Assembly (NCBI GenBank): GCA_002305015.1
Contig: DBPW01000029.1
Coordinates: 23,214 to 59,099 of the forward strand
Length of the DNA stretch: 35,886 nucleotides
Source of the DNA: Bacteroidales bacterium UBA1410
Lineage (GTDB): Bacteria; Bacteroidota; Bacteroidia; Bacteroidales; Dysgonomonadaceae
Direction of reading: 5' to 3'
Both the position numbers and the translations under genes were made by a program. Below the pieces are notes generated by a model. It was not told the origin of the DNA. It did no database searches and saw only the letters and a list, made by a program, of their open reading frames with translations. This document shows, piece after piece, positions 16,363-24,830 of this stretch; position 1 is the first letter of the stretch, and each line of letters begins with the position of its first letter.

Positions 16363-18234
16363 TTATTCTTCTATTATTCTGATTGCGCCTTTGTCGGCCG
16401 AGCTTACCAGCGATGCATAGGCTTTTAACGCTTTTGAGACTTTCCTGTCGCGTATCGGCTTAAAGGCTTCTTTTCCTTTGGCTTCTTCTGCTTTTCTTCG
16501 TTCTTCCAATTCTTCATCGGATATTTTCAGGTGGATGGTGCGGTTGGGGATGTCGATTTCGATGATATCGCCATTCTTTACCAGCCCAATGTTTCCGCCG
16601 GCTGCAGCTTCGGGGGAGATATGCCCGATGGATAATCCTGAGGTTCCTCCCGAAAATCGCCCATCGGTAATCAGCGCACATGCTTTTCCCAAATGTTTGG
16701 ATTTGATATAAGAGGTAGGATACAGCATTTCCTGCATACCGGGACCTCCTTTGGGGCCTTCGTAGATGATAACCACAACGTCTCCTGCCTGAACAGTGCC
16801 GTTCAGTATGCCCTCACTGGCCTCTTCTTGCGAGTGGAACACTTTTGCCGTCCCACTGAACTTCCAAATACTTTCGTCAACCCCGGCAGTTTTTACCACG
16901 CAGCCATCTTCTGCAATGTTGCCTTTCAGAACAGCCAGACCGCCGTCTTTGGTGTAAGCGTGAGCAACATCGCGAATGCAGCCTTCTGCTCTGTCGGTAT
17001 CCACCGTCTCGAATCTGTAATTTTGCGATCCCATCTCCAAATTAAACCGATTTGCCGGTGCGGAGGTATAGATATCAACGGCTTCCGGATCGGGATTTTC
17101 AACGGTGATGTCGTATTTTTTTATGGCTTCGGCAAGTGTGAGGCCATCAACTCGATGCACGGTGGTATCTACCAGCTTGCTTTTTGCAAGTTCATTCATG
17201 ATTCCCAGAATGCCGCCTGCACGATTGACATCCTGGATATGGTATTTTTTTGTATTGGGTGCCACTTTGCAGATGCAGGGTATTTTGCGCGAGAGAGCAT
17301 CGATATCGTCAAGGGTGAAATTGACTTGTGCTTCGTTGGCAATGGCCAGCAAATGCAGGATGGTATTGGTGGAACCTCCCATCGCGATATCCAGCGTCAT
17401 GGCGTTAAGAAAAGCTTCGCGTGTGGCAATGTTTCGCGGTAAAACCCGTTCATCGCCTTCGGAATAATAACGCAGGGCATTTTCCACGATTTGTTTGGCT
17501 GCCTTTTTGAACAAGGCGATGCGGTTGACGTGGGTAGCAACCACCGTTCCGTTTCCGGGTAGGGCCAGGCCGATAGCCTCGTTGAGGCAGTTCATGGAGT
17601 TTGCCGTAAACATTCCCGAGCAGGACCCGCAGGTAGGGCATGCCAATTCTTCCAATTGGCGGATGCGCTCGTCGGAAACGGCGTCGTCTGCCGATTCAAT
17701 CATGGCATCGATCAGGTCGACCTGTTCGTTGCCGATTTTACCGGCTTCCATTGGCCCTCCCGACACGAAAATGGCAGGAATGTTCAACCGCATAGCTGCC
17801 ATGAGCATCCCCGGCGTTATCTTGTCGCAGTTGCTGATGCAAATCATGGCATCGGCTTTGTGTGCATTGATCATATATTCCACCGAATCGGCGATGAGAT
17901 CGCGCGAAGGAAGCGAGTAGAGCATCCCGTCGTGCCCCATCGCAATGCCGTCGTCAATGGCGATGGTGTTGAACTCGGCCGCAAAACAACCTTGTTTTTC
18001 GATTTCTTGTTTGACAAGTTGTCCGATTTCGTGCAGATGCACATGACCCGGCACAAACTGTGTAAAGGAATTTACGATAGCGATAATGGGTTTGCCCATG
18101 TGTTCCGGCTTCATGCCATTGGCACGCCACAAGGCACGGGCGCCGGCCATCCGTCGGCCCGAAGTGCTGGTGAAACTTCGCAACGGTATTTTATAGTCTC
18201 CGAAAGGATGATATTTATGTTCTTTTTTGTCCAT
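16363..18234 (-). CDS. ilvD: Dihydroxy-acid dehydratase
   Basis: A 623-residue IlvD, which dehydrates the dihydroxy acids made by IlvC to 2-ketoisovalerate or 2-keto-3-methylvalerate. Fe-S cluster cysteines are in MICISNCDKITPGM and in CPTCGSCSGMFTANSMNCL. The C-terminal SGGTSGLSIGHISPEAA block is typical of the family. The length is near that of the E. coli enzyme, whose oxygen-sensitive cluster would suit an anaerobic or microaerobic host. It lies 58 bp downstream of leuB and 26 bp before ilvB, joining the leu and ilv halves of the operon. Confidence 0.96.
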   Translation of the reverse strand: MDKKEHKYHPFGDYKIPLRSFTSTSGRRMAGARALWRANGMKPEHMGKPIIAIVNSFTQFVPGHVHLHEIGQLVKQEIEKQGCFAAEFNTIAIDDGIAMGHDGMLYSLPSRDLIADSVEYMINAHKADAMICISNCDKITPGMLMAAMRLNIPAIFVSGGPMEAGKIGNEQVDLIDAMIESADDAVSDERIRQLEELACPTCGSCSGMFTANSMNCLNEAIGLALPGNGTVVATHVNRIALFKKAAKQIVENALRYYSEGDERVLPRNIATREAFLNAMTLDIAMGGSTNTILHLLAIANEAQVNFTLDDIDALSRKIPCICKVAPNTKKYHIQDVNRAGGILGIMNELAKSKLVDTTVHRVDGLTLAEAIKKYDITVENPDPEAVDIYTSAPANRFNLEMGSQNYRFETVDTDRAEGCIRDVAHAYTKDGGLAVLKGNIAEDGCVVKTAGVDESIWKFSGTAKVFHSQEEASEGILNGTVQAGDVVVIIYEGPKGGPGMQEMLYPTSYIKSKHLGKACALITDGRFSGGTSGLSIGHISPEAAAGGNIGLVKNGDIIEIDIPNRTIHLKISDEELEERRKAEEAKGKEAFKPIRDRKVSKALKAYASLVSSADKGAIRIIEE

Positions 18235-18292
18235 ATGCGTATATTCGTTTACGTTTTCCCCTTGTAAAGTAAAAACTCAAGAGAAGAAACCA

Positions 18293-19363
18293 TTATTTGT
18301 TGTTGATATAGTTCACGATCCAAGCGCCTACTTCCGATAGTTTATAAGCGTGGCCACCCTCTGCAATATCTTCGGTAACTACGCCGGCTTCCAGGCTTGC
18401 ATTTACTGCTTCGCGAATCAAAGCACCTTCCTTCATCAGGTTGAAGCCATATTCGAACATGAGTGCAGCCGAGAGAATCATAGCCAACGGATTGGCGATA
18501 TCTTTACCTGCAGCTTGAGGATATGAGCCGTGGATGGGTTCGAAAAGCGAGGTATGCAACCCGATGGATGCCGAGGGTAATAAGCCGAGTGAACCGGTAA
18601 TAACCGAGGCCTCATCGGTGAGGATGTCGCCAAAAAGATTTTCCGTTACCAGCACATCAAAGCTCTTCGGCCATTGAATGATGCGCATGGCAGCGTTATC
18701 CACAAAAAGATAATCGGTTTGGATATCGGGATATTGTGGAGCAATTTCCTGTGCAATTTGTCTCCAGAGGCGCGAAGTGGCAAGTACATTGGCCTTGTCT
18801 ACAACCGTAACCTTTTTCTTTCGTTGCCCTGCAAATTTATAGGCCAGATGAAGAATACGCTCGATTTCTTCGCGGGTATAAATACAGGTATCATAGGCTG
18901 TATTGCCATCTTCGCTTCGTCCTTGCGGACGACCGAAATATAGGCCTCCGGTCAGTTCGCGGATGCACATAAAATCGGCACCTTCGATGAGTTCAGAACG
19001 AAGGGGCGATTTATGAATCAGCGAGGGGAAAGTGGTTACCGGGCGGATATTGGCATAGAGTCCCAATTGTTTTCTCATTCGCAACAGTCCCTGTTCGGGG
19101 CGTACTTTGGCATTGGGGTCGTTATCGTATTTGGGAGAACCGATAGCTCCAAAGAGTACGGCATCGGACTCCAAGCAGAGTTGATGTGTTTCGTCAGGGT
19201 AGGGGTCACCCGTTTGATCGATGGCACAAGCGCCAACAATTCCTGTTTTATACGATAGTTCATGACCAAATTTGTTGCAAATTGCTTGGGTAACTGCCAC
19301 TGCCTGATTCATAATTTCAGGACCTATTCCGTCGCCGGGCAATACAGCTATGTTTAGTTTCAT
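18293..19363 (-). CDS. leuB: 3-isopropylmalate dehydrogenase
   Basis: A 356-residue LeuB, the NAD-dependent oxidative decarboxylase of leucine synthesis. Motifs are LPGDGIGPEI at the start, the arginine-rich substrate region RPEQGLLRMRKQLGLYANIRP, RELTGGLYFGRP, and the C-terminal cofactor block FEPIHGSYPQAAGKDIANP. The same enzyme class acts on erythro-beta-methylmalate in the citramalate route to isoleucine, which matters because a citramalate synthase gene is directly upstream (55 bp). Confidence 0.95.
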   Translation of the reverse strand: MKLNIAVLPGDGIGPEIMNQAVAVTQAICNKFGHELSYKTGIVGACAIDQTGDPYPDETHQLCLESDAVLFGAIGSPKYDNDPNAKVRPEQGLLRMRKQLGLYANIRPVTTFPSLIHKSPLRSELIEGADFMCIRELTGGLYFGRPQGRSEDGNTAYDTCIYTREEIERILHLAYKFAGQRKKKVTVVDKANVLATSRLWRQIAQEIAPQYPDIQTDYLFVDNAAMRIIQWPKSFDVLVTENLFGDILTDEASVITGSLGLLPSASIGLHTSLFEPIHGSYPQAAGKDIANPLAMILSAALMFEYGFNLMKEGALIREAVNASLEAGVVTEDIAEGGHAYKLSEVGAWIVNYINNK

Positions 19364-19418
19364 TTGTTTTATTTTTTATTCGTATGTATTTCTTTTCTTC
19401 AATTATTTCCTAAGATGT

Positions 19419-20975
19419 TTACGGCAATTGCATATAATTAATTGTCGGGATGGTTTTATTTTCGATCATATTCAGCATTTTCATTGTAGCTTTAATTGCG
19501 GCGGCTGTTTGATCGACATCCAGACCTCGGGTTTTGAATACTTTTCCTTCGAATCGCCAGGTAATGATGGTTTGAACGTAAGCATTGGTTTTCCCGCCGG
19601 GGGGTATCACTACCATATAGTCGAGCAATTCGGGAATAGGCTTGTTTAAACTCCGGTAGATTTTGTACATCGCTTTTGAAAAAGCATGATACTGTCCGTC
19701 GCCTGCTGCTGTTTGTTCATACACCTCTCCTTTTATTGCTATTTTTACGGTTGCCGTCGGACGTAGTCCGTTTGTCAACGTCAGGGAATAATTCAACATT
19801 TGGATGACTTGATTTTCTGTTCCGTTTTTCAAAATATCGGAGATGATGTAGGGAAGCTCGTCGGGAGTGACGATTTCTTTTTTATCCCCCAATTCAATGA
19901 TGCGTGCCGTCACCTTTTTGGTCGTTTCTTCGTCCAAATCGATTCCTAATGCTTCGAGATTTTTCATAATATTGGCTTTTCCCGAAGTTTTGCCAAGTGC
20001 GTATTCCCGAGAACGACCAAATCGTTCGGGAAGGAGATCATTAAAATAGAGGTTGTTCTTCTTGTCTCCGTCGGCATGAACACCGGCAACCTGGGTAAAG
20101 ACGTTGTCGCCAATCACCGGTTTATTCGGCGGAATGCGGATCCCAGAATAACTTTCCACAATTTTGCTTACATGATAAATACTTTTTTCCCTTACATTGG
20201 TTTTCATTTTCAATTGGTCTTCGATCACGGCGATCACACTCGATAAAGGGGCGTTTCCTGCCCTTTCTCCCAAACCATTTACCGTGACATGAATTCCTTT
20301 AACACCGGCTTTAACTGCCTCGAAAACGTTGGCAACGGCCAAGTCGTAATCGTTATGGGCATGAAAATCGAAATGCAAATCGGGATAACGGTGGATCATT
20401 CTGGTGCAAAAATCAGCCGTTTCATCGGGGGTAAGGATACCTAATGTATCGGGGAGCATAAAGCGACGAATGGGCAAATCTTTCAAGTTGTCCATTATCT
20501 GATAGACGTACTCTTCGGAATGGCGCATGCCGTTTGACCAATCCTCGAGATATACGTTTATATCCAATCCTTTTTGATGAGCATAGGATATAACCTGCTT
20601 AATATCTTCCAGATGTTCTTCAGGCGTTTTCCTGAGTTGTTCGCGACAATGTCTCAGTGAGCCTTTACAAAGCAGATTTATTACGCGACAACCGGTATTG
20701 ATGATCCAATCGACGGAAGCTGTACCATCGATAAATCCCAATACTTCGATTTTGTCGATATAACCCCGATTTTTTGCCCATTGGGCTACTTTCCGAATCG
20801 ATTTGAATTCCCCTTCGGAAACCCGTGCGGATGCCACTTCTATTCTGTCAACTTTGAGCTCTTCGAGCAATAATCGGGCAATACTGACTTTTTCTTGGCC
20901 GGCAAACGACACACCCGATGTTTGTTCCCCATCACGCAGGGTAGTGTCCATTATTTCGATTTTTCGTTTTTCCAT
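19419..20975 (-). CDS. cimA: (R)-citramalate synthase, Leptospira type (LeuA homologue)
   Basis: A 518-residue homocitrate/2-isopropylmalate synthase family protein. It has DTTLRDGEQTSGVSFAGQEK at the start, the metal ligands of HFDFHAHNDYD, GLGERAGNAPL, and a C-terminal LeuA-type regulatory domain (about 390-515, with VVIPPGGKTNAYVQT). Much of it reads like the citramalate synthase of Leptospira interrogans: IEVASARVSEGE, INLLCKGSL, INVYLEDWSNG, AGVHADGDKKNNLY. Residues recalled as shaping the pyruvate pocket there (Leu81, Leu104, Tyr144) match Leu79, Leu102 and Tyr142 at a constant offset of two. It is therefore called citramalate synthase (pyruvate plus acetyl-CoA), giving 2-ketobutyrate for isoleucine through LeuC, LeuD and LeuB. 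It is often annotated only as a second 2-isopropylmalate synthase. Confidence 0.82.
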   Translation of the reverse strand: MEKRKIEIMDTTLRDGEQTSGVSFAGQEKVSIARLLLEELKVDRIEVASARVSEGEFKSIRKVAQWAKNRGYIDKIEVLGFIDGTASVDWIINTGCRVINLLCKGSLRHCREQLRKTPEEHLEDIKQVISYAHQKGLDINVYLEDWSNGMRHSEEYVYQIMDNLKDLPIRRFMLPDTLGILTPDETADFCTRMIHRYPDLHFDFHAHNDYDLAVANVFEAVKAGVKGIHVTVNGLGERAGNAPLSSVIAVIEDQLKMKTNVREKSIYHVSKIVESYSGIRIPPNKPVIGDNVFTQVAGVHADGDKKNNLYFNDLLPERFGRSREYALGKTSGKANIMKNLEALGIDLDEETTKKVTARIIELGDKKEIVTPDELPYIISDILKNGTENQVIQMLNYSLTLTNGLRPTATVKIAIKGEVYEQTAAGDGQYHAFSKAMYKIYRSLNKPIPELLDYMVVIPPGGKTNAYVQTIITWRFEGKVFKTRGLDVDQTAAAIKATMKMLNMIENKTIPTINYMQLP

Positions 20976-20998
20976 CGAATAAATTAAATCGGCAAAAA

Positions 20999-21595
20999 TT
21001 AATAGTTAAAGATGCGATTTTTTTCGTAAGCTTCAATCTTGTCTTTATTGGAAAGAAGAAAATCGATATCGTCCAGGCCTTTCAGCAAACATTCTTTTTT
21101 GTACGCATTGATTTCGAACGATTCGGTTCTTCCGTTTTCGTTATTCGTAATAGTTTGTTCTTCCAGATTGACCGTGATCGTTGCTTGCGGATTTTTATTT
21201 ACGCATTCAAATAAATCATTCAAAAAATCTTCGCTTACTACTATCGGTAAAATACCGTTATTTAGGGCGTTGTTTTTGAAAATATCGGCAAAAAAGCTCG
21301 ATACGATTACCCTGAATCCGTATCCTGCGAGTGCCCATGCGGCATGTTCACGACTGGAACCGCTGCCAAAATTTTTCCCCGCAACCAATATTTGACCGCT
21401 ATAGGTCGGATTGTTCAATACAAAATCGGGATTGGGATTGCCCGATTTGTCGTATCGCCAATCGGCAAACAAATAGTTGCCGAAACCTTCGCGGGTTGTT
21501 GCTTTTAAGAAACGCGCCGGAATGATTTGATCGGTATCCACATTCTCTATCGGAAGTGGAACATATGTCGATGTGAGTGTTTGAAATTTTTCCAT
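20999..21595 (-). CDS. leuD: 3-isopropylmalate dehydratase small subunit
   Basis: A 198-residue LeuD, the swivelling domain of isopropylmalate isomerase. It has the expected VPLPIENVDTDQIIPARFLK start, LVAGKNFGSGSSREHAAWAL at the active site, and VIVSSFFADIFKNNALNNGI. It pairs with LeuC, encoded 23 bp upstream. The length is that of the proteobacterial LeuD group. In this operon the isomerase would also serve citramalate to beta-methylmalate conversion. Confidence 0.95.
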   Translation of the reverse strand: MEKFQTLTSTYVPLPIENVDTDQIIPARFLKATTREGFGNYLFADWRYDKSGNPNPDFVLNNPTYSGQILVAGKNFGSGSSREHAAWALAGYGFRVIVSSFFADIFKNNALNNGILPIVVSEDFLNDLFECVNKNPQATITVNLEEQTITNNENGRTESFEINAYKKECLLKGLDDIDFLLSNKDKIEAYEKNRIFNY

Positions 21596-21618
21596 TGTAT
21601 AACTTTTCTCGTAGATAA

Positions 21619-23007
21619 TTATTTGGTGGGATCGGTAATTCTTCCTGTTACGGCTGCTGCTGCTGCCACAAGCGGACCGGCCAGAATGGTACGTGCTCCC
21701 GGTCCTTGGCGTCCTTCGAAATTTCGGTTCGATGTGGAAACAGCATATTTACCTGCCGGGATTTTGTCGTCGTTCATGGCCAAACAAGCCGAACATCCGG
21801 GTTGACGCAATTCGAAACCGGCTTCTTTCAAGATCTTATCCAGTCCTTCCGCTTCAATTTGTTTGCGAACTTGCCAACTTCCGGGAACAAGCCATGCCGT
21901 AATGTTATCGGCTTTCTTTTTCCCTTTTACATAGTTTGCAAACATACGGAAATCCTCGATACGTCCGTTGGTACAGCTTCCTAAAAATACATAATCCACC
22001 GGTTTTCCTTCCAGTTTTTCCCCGGGTTTGAATCCCATGTAGTTTAACGCTTTTTCATATGAAATCCGGCTAGCGGTATCCCCGTTTTCGGGTTCGGGAA
22101 TGATTCCGTCTATAGGCATAGCCATACCCGGATTGGTGCCATAGGTAATCATGGGTTTTATTTGTGAAGCATCGAATACCACTTCTTTGTCGAAAACGGC
22201 ATCATCATCGCTTTTCAGCGTTCGCCAATAGGCCACGGCTTCATCCCATTTTTCGCCTTTGGGTGCAAATTCACGCCCTTTGAGATAAGCAAAGGTAGTT
22301 TCGTCCGGTGCAACCATGCCGCCGCGAGCTCCCATTTCGATGCTTAAGTTGCACAATGTCATGCGTCCTTCCATAGAAAGATTTTCCACGGCTTCACCGG
22401 TATATTCTACAAAATAGCCCGTTGCTCCACCCGTAGTCAATTGCGAAATCATATATAATGCCATATCTTTGGCTGTGACACCTTCGTTTAATTTTCCCCG
22501 GAAAGTGATCCGCATGGTTTTGGGGCGGGTTTGGAGAATACACTGCGATGCCAACACCATTTCCACTTCGCTGGTGCCGATGCCGAAGGCGATGGCACCA
22601 AAAGCGCCGTGGGTTGAGGTATGGCTGTCGCCACAAACAATGGTCATACCCGGCAGCGTGTAGCCGTTTTCCGGACCGATAACATGAACGATGCCGTTCT
22701 TTGGATGACCTAATCCGTAATAGGTGAGTCCGAATTCCTGCGCATTTTTGGCAAGGGTGTCAACCTGAAAACGCGAAACTTCATCGCGAATCGGTTTGTC
22801 TTGATCCATTGTGGGTATGTTGTGATCGGCCGTTAAAATGGTTTTTTCGGGACGAAAAACTTTCAACCCTCTTGAGCGCAACCCGGCAAAAGCTTGCGGA
22901 CTGGTTACTTCGTGACAATAATGACGGTCGATATATAATTGAGTGGGACCGTCTTTTACTTCCGTTACGATATGGGCATCCCAGATTTTATCGAATAATG
23001 TTTTCAT
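21619..23007 (-). CDS. leuC: 3-isopropylmalate dehydratase large subunit
   Basis: A 462-residue aconitase-family LeuC. The [4Fe-4S] cluster cysteines lie in FLGSCTNGRIEDF and in LRQPGCSACLAMNDDK. Other family blocks are CGDSHTSTHGAFGAIAFGIG near residue 130 and GGMVAPDETTFAYL. It works with LeuD to convert 2-isopropylmalate to 3-isopropylmalate. The gene starts 5 bp after leuA ends, indicating tight coupling. Confidence 0.96.
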   Translation of the reverse strand: MKTLFDKIWDAHIVTEVKDGPTQLYIDRHYCHEVTSPQAFAGLRSRGLKVFRPEKTILTADHNIPTMDQDKPIRDEVSRFQVDTLAKNAQEFGLTYYGLGHPKNGIVHVIGPENGYTLPGMTIVCGDSHTSTHGAFGAIAFGIGTSEVEMVLASQCILQTRPKTMRITFRGKLNEGVTAKDMALYMISQLTTGGATGYFVEYTGEAVENLSMEGRMTLCNLSIEMGARGGMVAPDETTFAYLKGREFAPKGEKWDEAVAYWRTLKSDDDAVFDKEVVFDASQIKPMITYGTNPGMAMPIDGIIPEPENGDTASRISYEKALNYMGFKPGEKLEGKPVDYVFLGSCTNGRIEDFRMFANYVKGKKKADNITAWLVPGSWQVRKQIEAEGLDKILKEAGFELRQPGCSACLAMNDDKIPAGKYAVSTSNRNFEGRQGPGARTILAGPLVAAAAAVTGRITDPTK

Positions 23008-23012
23008 TTATT

Positions 23013-24503
23013 TTATTGGATTACAAATTTGTTTACTGCATCAATAAACGCTTCTACAGAAGCAGCCACAATGTCGGTGTTGGCAGCAAAACCGTAATAC
23101 ACCATGCCGTTGTGTTCTACTTGCATATGTACTTTTCCGGTATCGTCACTGCCACGACTTATAGCTTGAATCAAAAATTCCTTAATGGTTATTTTTCGAC
23201 GGATAATATTTTTTACGGCGCGGATAGCTGCATCAACGGGTCCGTTTCCTGTGGCGGTGGCTTCGAAATGTTCACCCGAAATATTTAACCCGATGCTGGC
23301 GACATCGCGTACGCCTATTCCGCATAATACCTGCAGATAATCAATCTTTATGCGATGCAGTCGTGAGTCTTTTCCTACCAGCATCAGGATGTCGTCGTCG
23401 GTGACCGTTTTCTTTTTATCGGCAAGCTCAAGGAATTTTTGATAAACCTTATCGAGCTCTTCCGATTCGATTTTAACGCCCAGCATCGTCAGCCTGTTTT
23501 TCAGTGCTGCACGGCCACTACGTGCGGTCAATACAATGGAGTTACTGTCGATACCTACATCCTGCGGATTAATAATTTCATAGGTTTCGACGTTTTTCAA
23601 TACACCATCCTGATGAATACCCGATGAATGTGCAAAAGCATTGCGACCTACAATTGCTTTGTTGGGCTGTATCGGCATGTTCATCAGATTAGATACCAAA
23701 CGGCTGGTAGCATAAATCTTCTGCGTGTTGATATTGGTATAAAAACCACGTTCAGGGTGACTTTTAAGTGCCATTACCACTTCTTCAAGTGGAGTGTTTC
23801 CGGCTCGTTCACCCACACCGTTGACGGTTACTTCAATCTGACGGGCACCATTAATGATTCCTGAGATGGTATTCGCTGTGGCCATACCCAGATCCTGATG
23901 ACAGTGAGTGGAGAGAATGGCATTTTTCATGTCCACATGATCGATCAGGTATTTAATTTTAGCTCCATACTCATCAGGGAAACAATATCCTGTGGTGTCA
24001 GGTATGTTGACCACGGTAGCTCCGGCATCAATAACCGCTTGTACTACGCGCGCAAGATATTCGTTCTCTGTACGACCTGCATCTTCGGCATAAAATTCGA
24101 CATCATCCACAAAATTTCGTGCATATTTTACGGCTTTGACCGCCCGTTCGAGAATTTCTTCCCTGTTGGAATTGAATTTGTATTTGATGTGAGGATCCGA
24201 TGTGCCGATGCCTGTATGTATCCGTTTGCGCTTAGCGTATTTTAGGGCTTCGGCGGCTACTTCGATATCCTTTTCAACTGCTCGGCTGAGTGCACATATT
24301 ACAGGCCAGGTAACAGCTTTGGAAATTTCCACGACAGAGTTGAAATCTCCCGGACTCGACACCGGAAAACCGGCCTCGATGATGTCTACTCCCAATTCTT
24401 CCAATGCTCGGGCTACTTCTATCTTTTCTATGGTGTTCAATTGACAACCGGGAACTTGTTCCCCGTCACGTAATGTGGTATCAAAAACATATATTCTTTC
24501 CAT
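23013..24503 (-). CDS. leuA: 2-isopropylmalate synthase
   Basis: A 496-residue LeuA, which condenses 2-ketoisovalerate with acetyl-CoA as the first committed step to leucine. The catalytic barrel opens with FDTTLRDGEQVPGCQLN and contains EAGFPVSSPGDF (the classic LeuA signature that separates it from the neighbouring cimA), metal ligands in STHCHQDLGMAT, and GVGERAGNTPLEE. The C-terminal regulatory domain (about 385-496) would bind leucine. It is the first structural gene of the nine-gene operon. Its start is 33 bp downstream of the attenuator T-run, so its transcription depends on readthrough there. Confidence 0.96.
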   Translation of the reverse strand: MERIYVFDTTLRDGEQVPGCQLNTIEKIEVARALEELGVDIIEAGFPVSSPGDFNSVVEISKAVTWPVICALSRAVEKDIEVAAEALKYAKRKRIHTGIGTSDPHIKYKFNSNREEILERAVKAVKYARNFVDDVEFYAEDAGRTENEYLARVVQAVIDAGATVVNIPDTTGYCFPDEYGAKIKYLIDHVDMKNAILSTHCHQDLGMATANTISGIINGARQIEVTVNGVGERAGNTPLEEVVMALKSHPERGFYTNINTQKIYATSRLVSNLMNMPIQPNKAIVGRNAFAHSSGIHQDGVLKNVETYEIINPQDVGIDSNSIVLTARSGRAALKNRLTMLGVKIESEELDKVYQKFLELADKKKTVTDDDILMLVGKDSRLHRIKIDYLQVLCGIGVRDVASIGLNISGEHFEATATGNGPVDAAIRAVKNIIRRKITIKEFLIQAISRGSDDTGKVHMQVEHNGMVYYGFAANTDIVAASVEAFIDAVNKFVIQ

Positions 24504-24535
24504 GTTGTACGTTGAATTAGCGTTGTTTTTTTATA

Positions 24536-24567
24536 AGAAAAAACCTTTCTCACTCGGTGAGAAAGGT
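24536..24567 (-). terminator. Intrinsic attenuator terminator before leuA
   Basis: In the transcript, ACCTTTCTCAC (24567-24557) pairs perfectly with GTGAGAAAGGT (24553-24543) to make an 11-bp stem with a 3-nt loop, followed by TTTTT and then CTT. It sits 33 bp before the leuA start and after a leader peptide gene. A 12-nt segment overlapping that peptide's stop codon can compete for its left arm, so it is a conditional terminator. Confidence 0.88.
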
Positions 24568-24617
24568 CGTTCGTATTTTCTTTCAATCGTATGAAGTATT
24601 CTAATACCTATCTCACC
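24556..24617 (-). promoter_or_regulatory. Antiterminator pairing of the leu/ilv attenuator
   Basis: The transcript segment GGTGAGATAGGT (24617-24606) is complementary to ACCTTTCTCACC (24567-24556) at 11 of 12 positions, with one internal U-U mismatch. The second segment is the left arm of the terminator plus one base, so the two structures exclude each other. The first segment contains the leader-peptide stop codon (24610-24608). A ribosome at the stop would cover it and allow termination; one stalled in the Ile/Leu/Val run would leave it free. No strong protector hairpin was seen upstream. Confidence 0.75.
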
Positions 24618-24679
24618 TCCCGGCAGTTGCCCACTAGAAGAATAGAAATGACTAGAATATGAATACTGCTATTGATCAT
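24608..24679 (-). CDS. Leader peptide of the leu/ilv operon (attenuation)
   Basis: A 23-codon reading frame from ATG 24679-24677 to TAG 24610-24608. Residues 6-16 read IHILVISILLV, so nine of eleven codons in this run specify Ile, Leu or Val; the whole peptide has five Ile, three Leu and three Val. Such density in a short frame between a promoter and a terminator is the mark of ribosome-mediated transcription attenuation, as in leuL and ilvL leaders of enterobacteria. It lies just after the promoter at 24722-24752 and ends within the antiterminator segment. The peptide itself probably has no function other than its translation. No Shine-Dalgarno is seen, as is usual in this group. Confidence 0.85.
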   Translation of the reverse strand: MINSSIHILVISILLVGNCREVR

Positions 24680-24721
24680 ACGTTGAAATGGAATCACCCT
24701 TGTTTTCGTTGTTTTCGGTTG

Positions 24722-24752
24722 CAAAGTAAAAGTAAAAAAATCAAACTACAAA
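24722..24752 (-). promoter_or_regulatory. Promoter of the leu/ilv operon
   Basis: On the minus strand TTTG (24752-24749) is followed after 19 nt by TTACTTTG (24729-24722), matching seven of eight positions around TAnnTTTG. Predicted start near 24715, about 36 nt before the leader peptide ATG. Confidence 0.65.
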
Positions 24753-24830
24753 ATATTTTTCAGTTTTTGTTACGAAAAAACGATATTTTATTATTTCTCT
24801 ACGTAAACCGGACAACAGAAGCAAGCTATT

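Noticed and set aside
24500..24720. T-box or metabolite riboswitch upstream of leuA
   Set aside because: No T-box sequence or tRNA-specifier stem was seen, and the leader peptide with its overlapping antiterminator explains the terminator fully.
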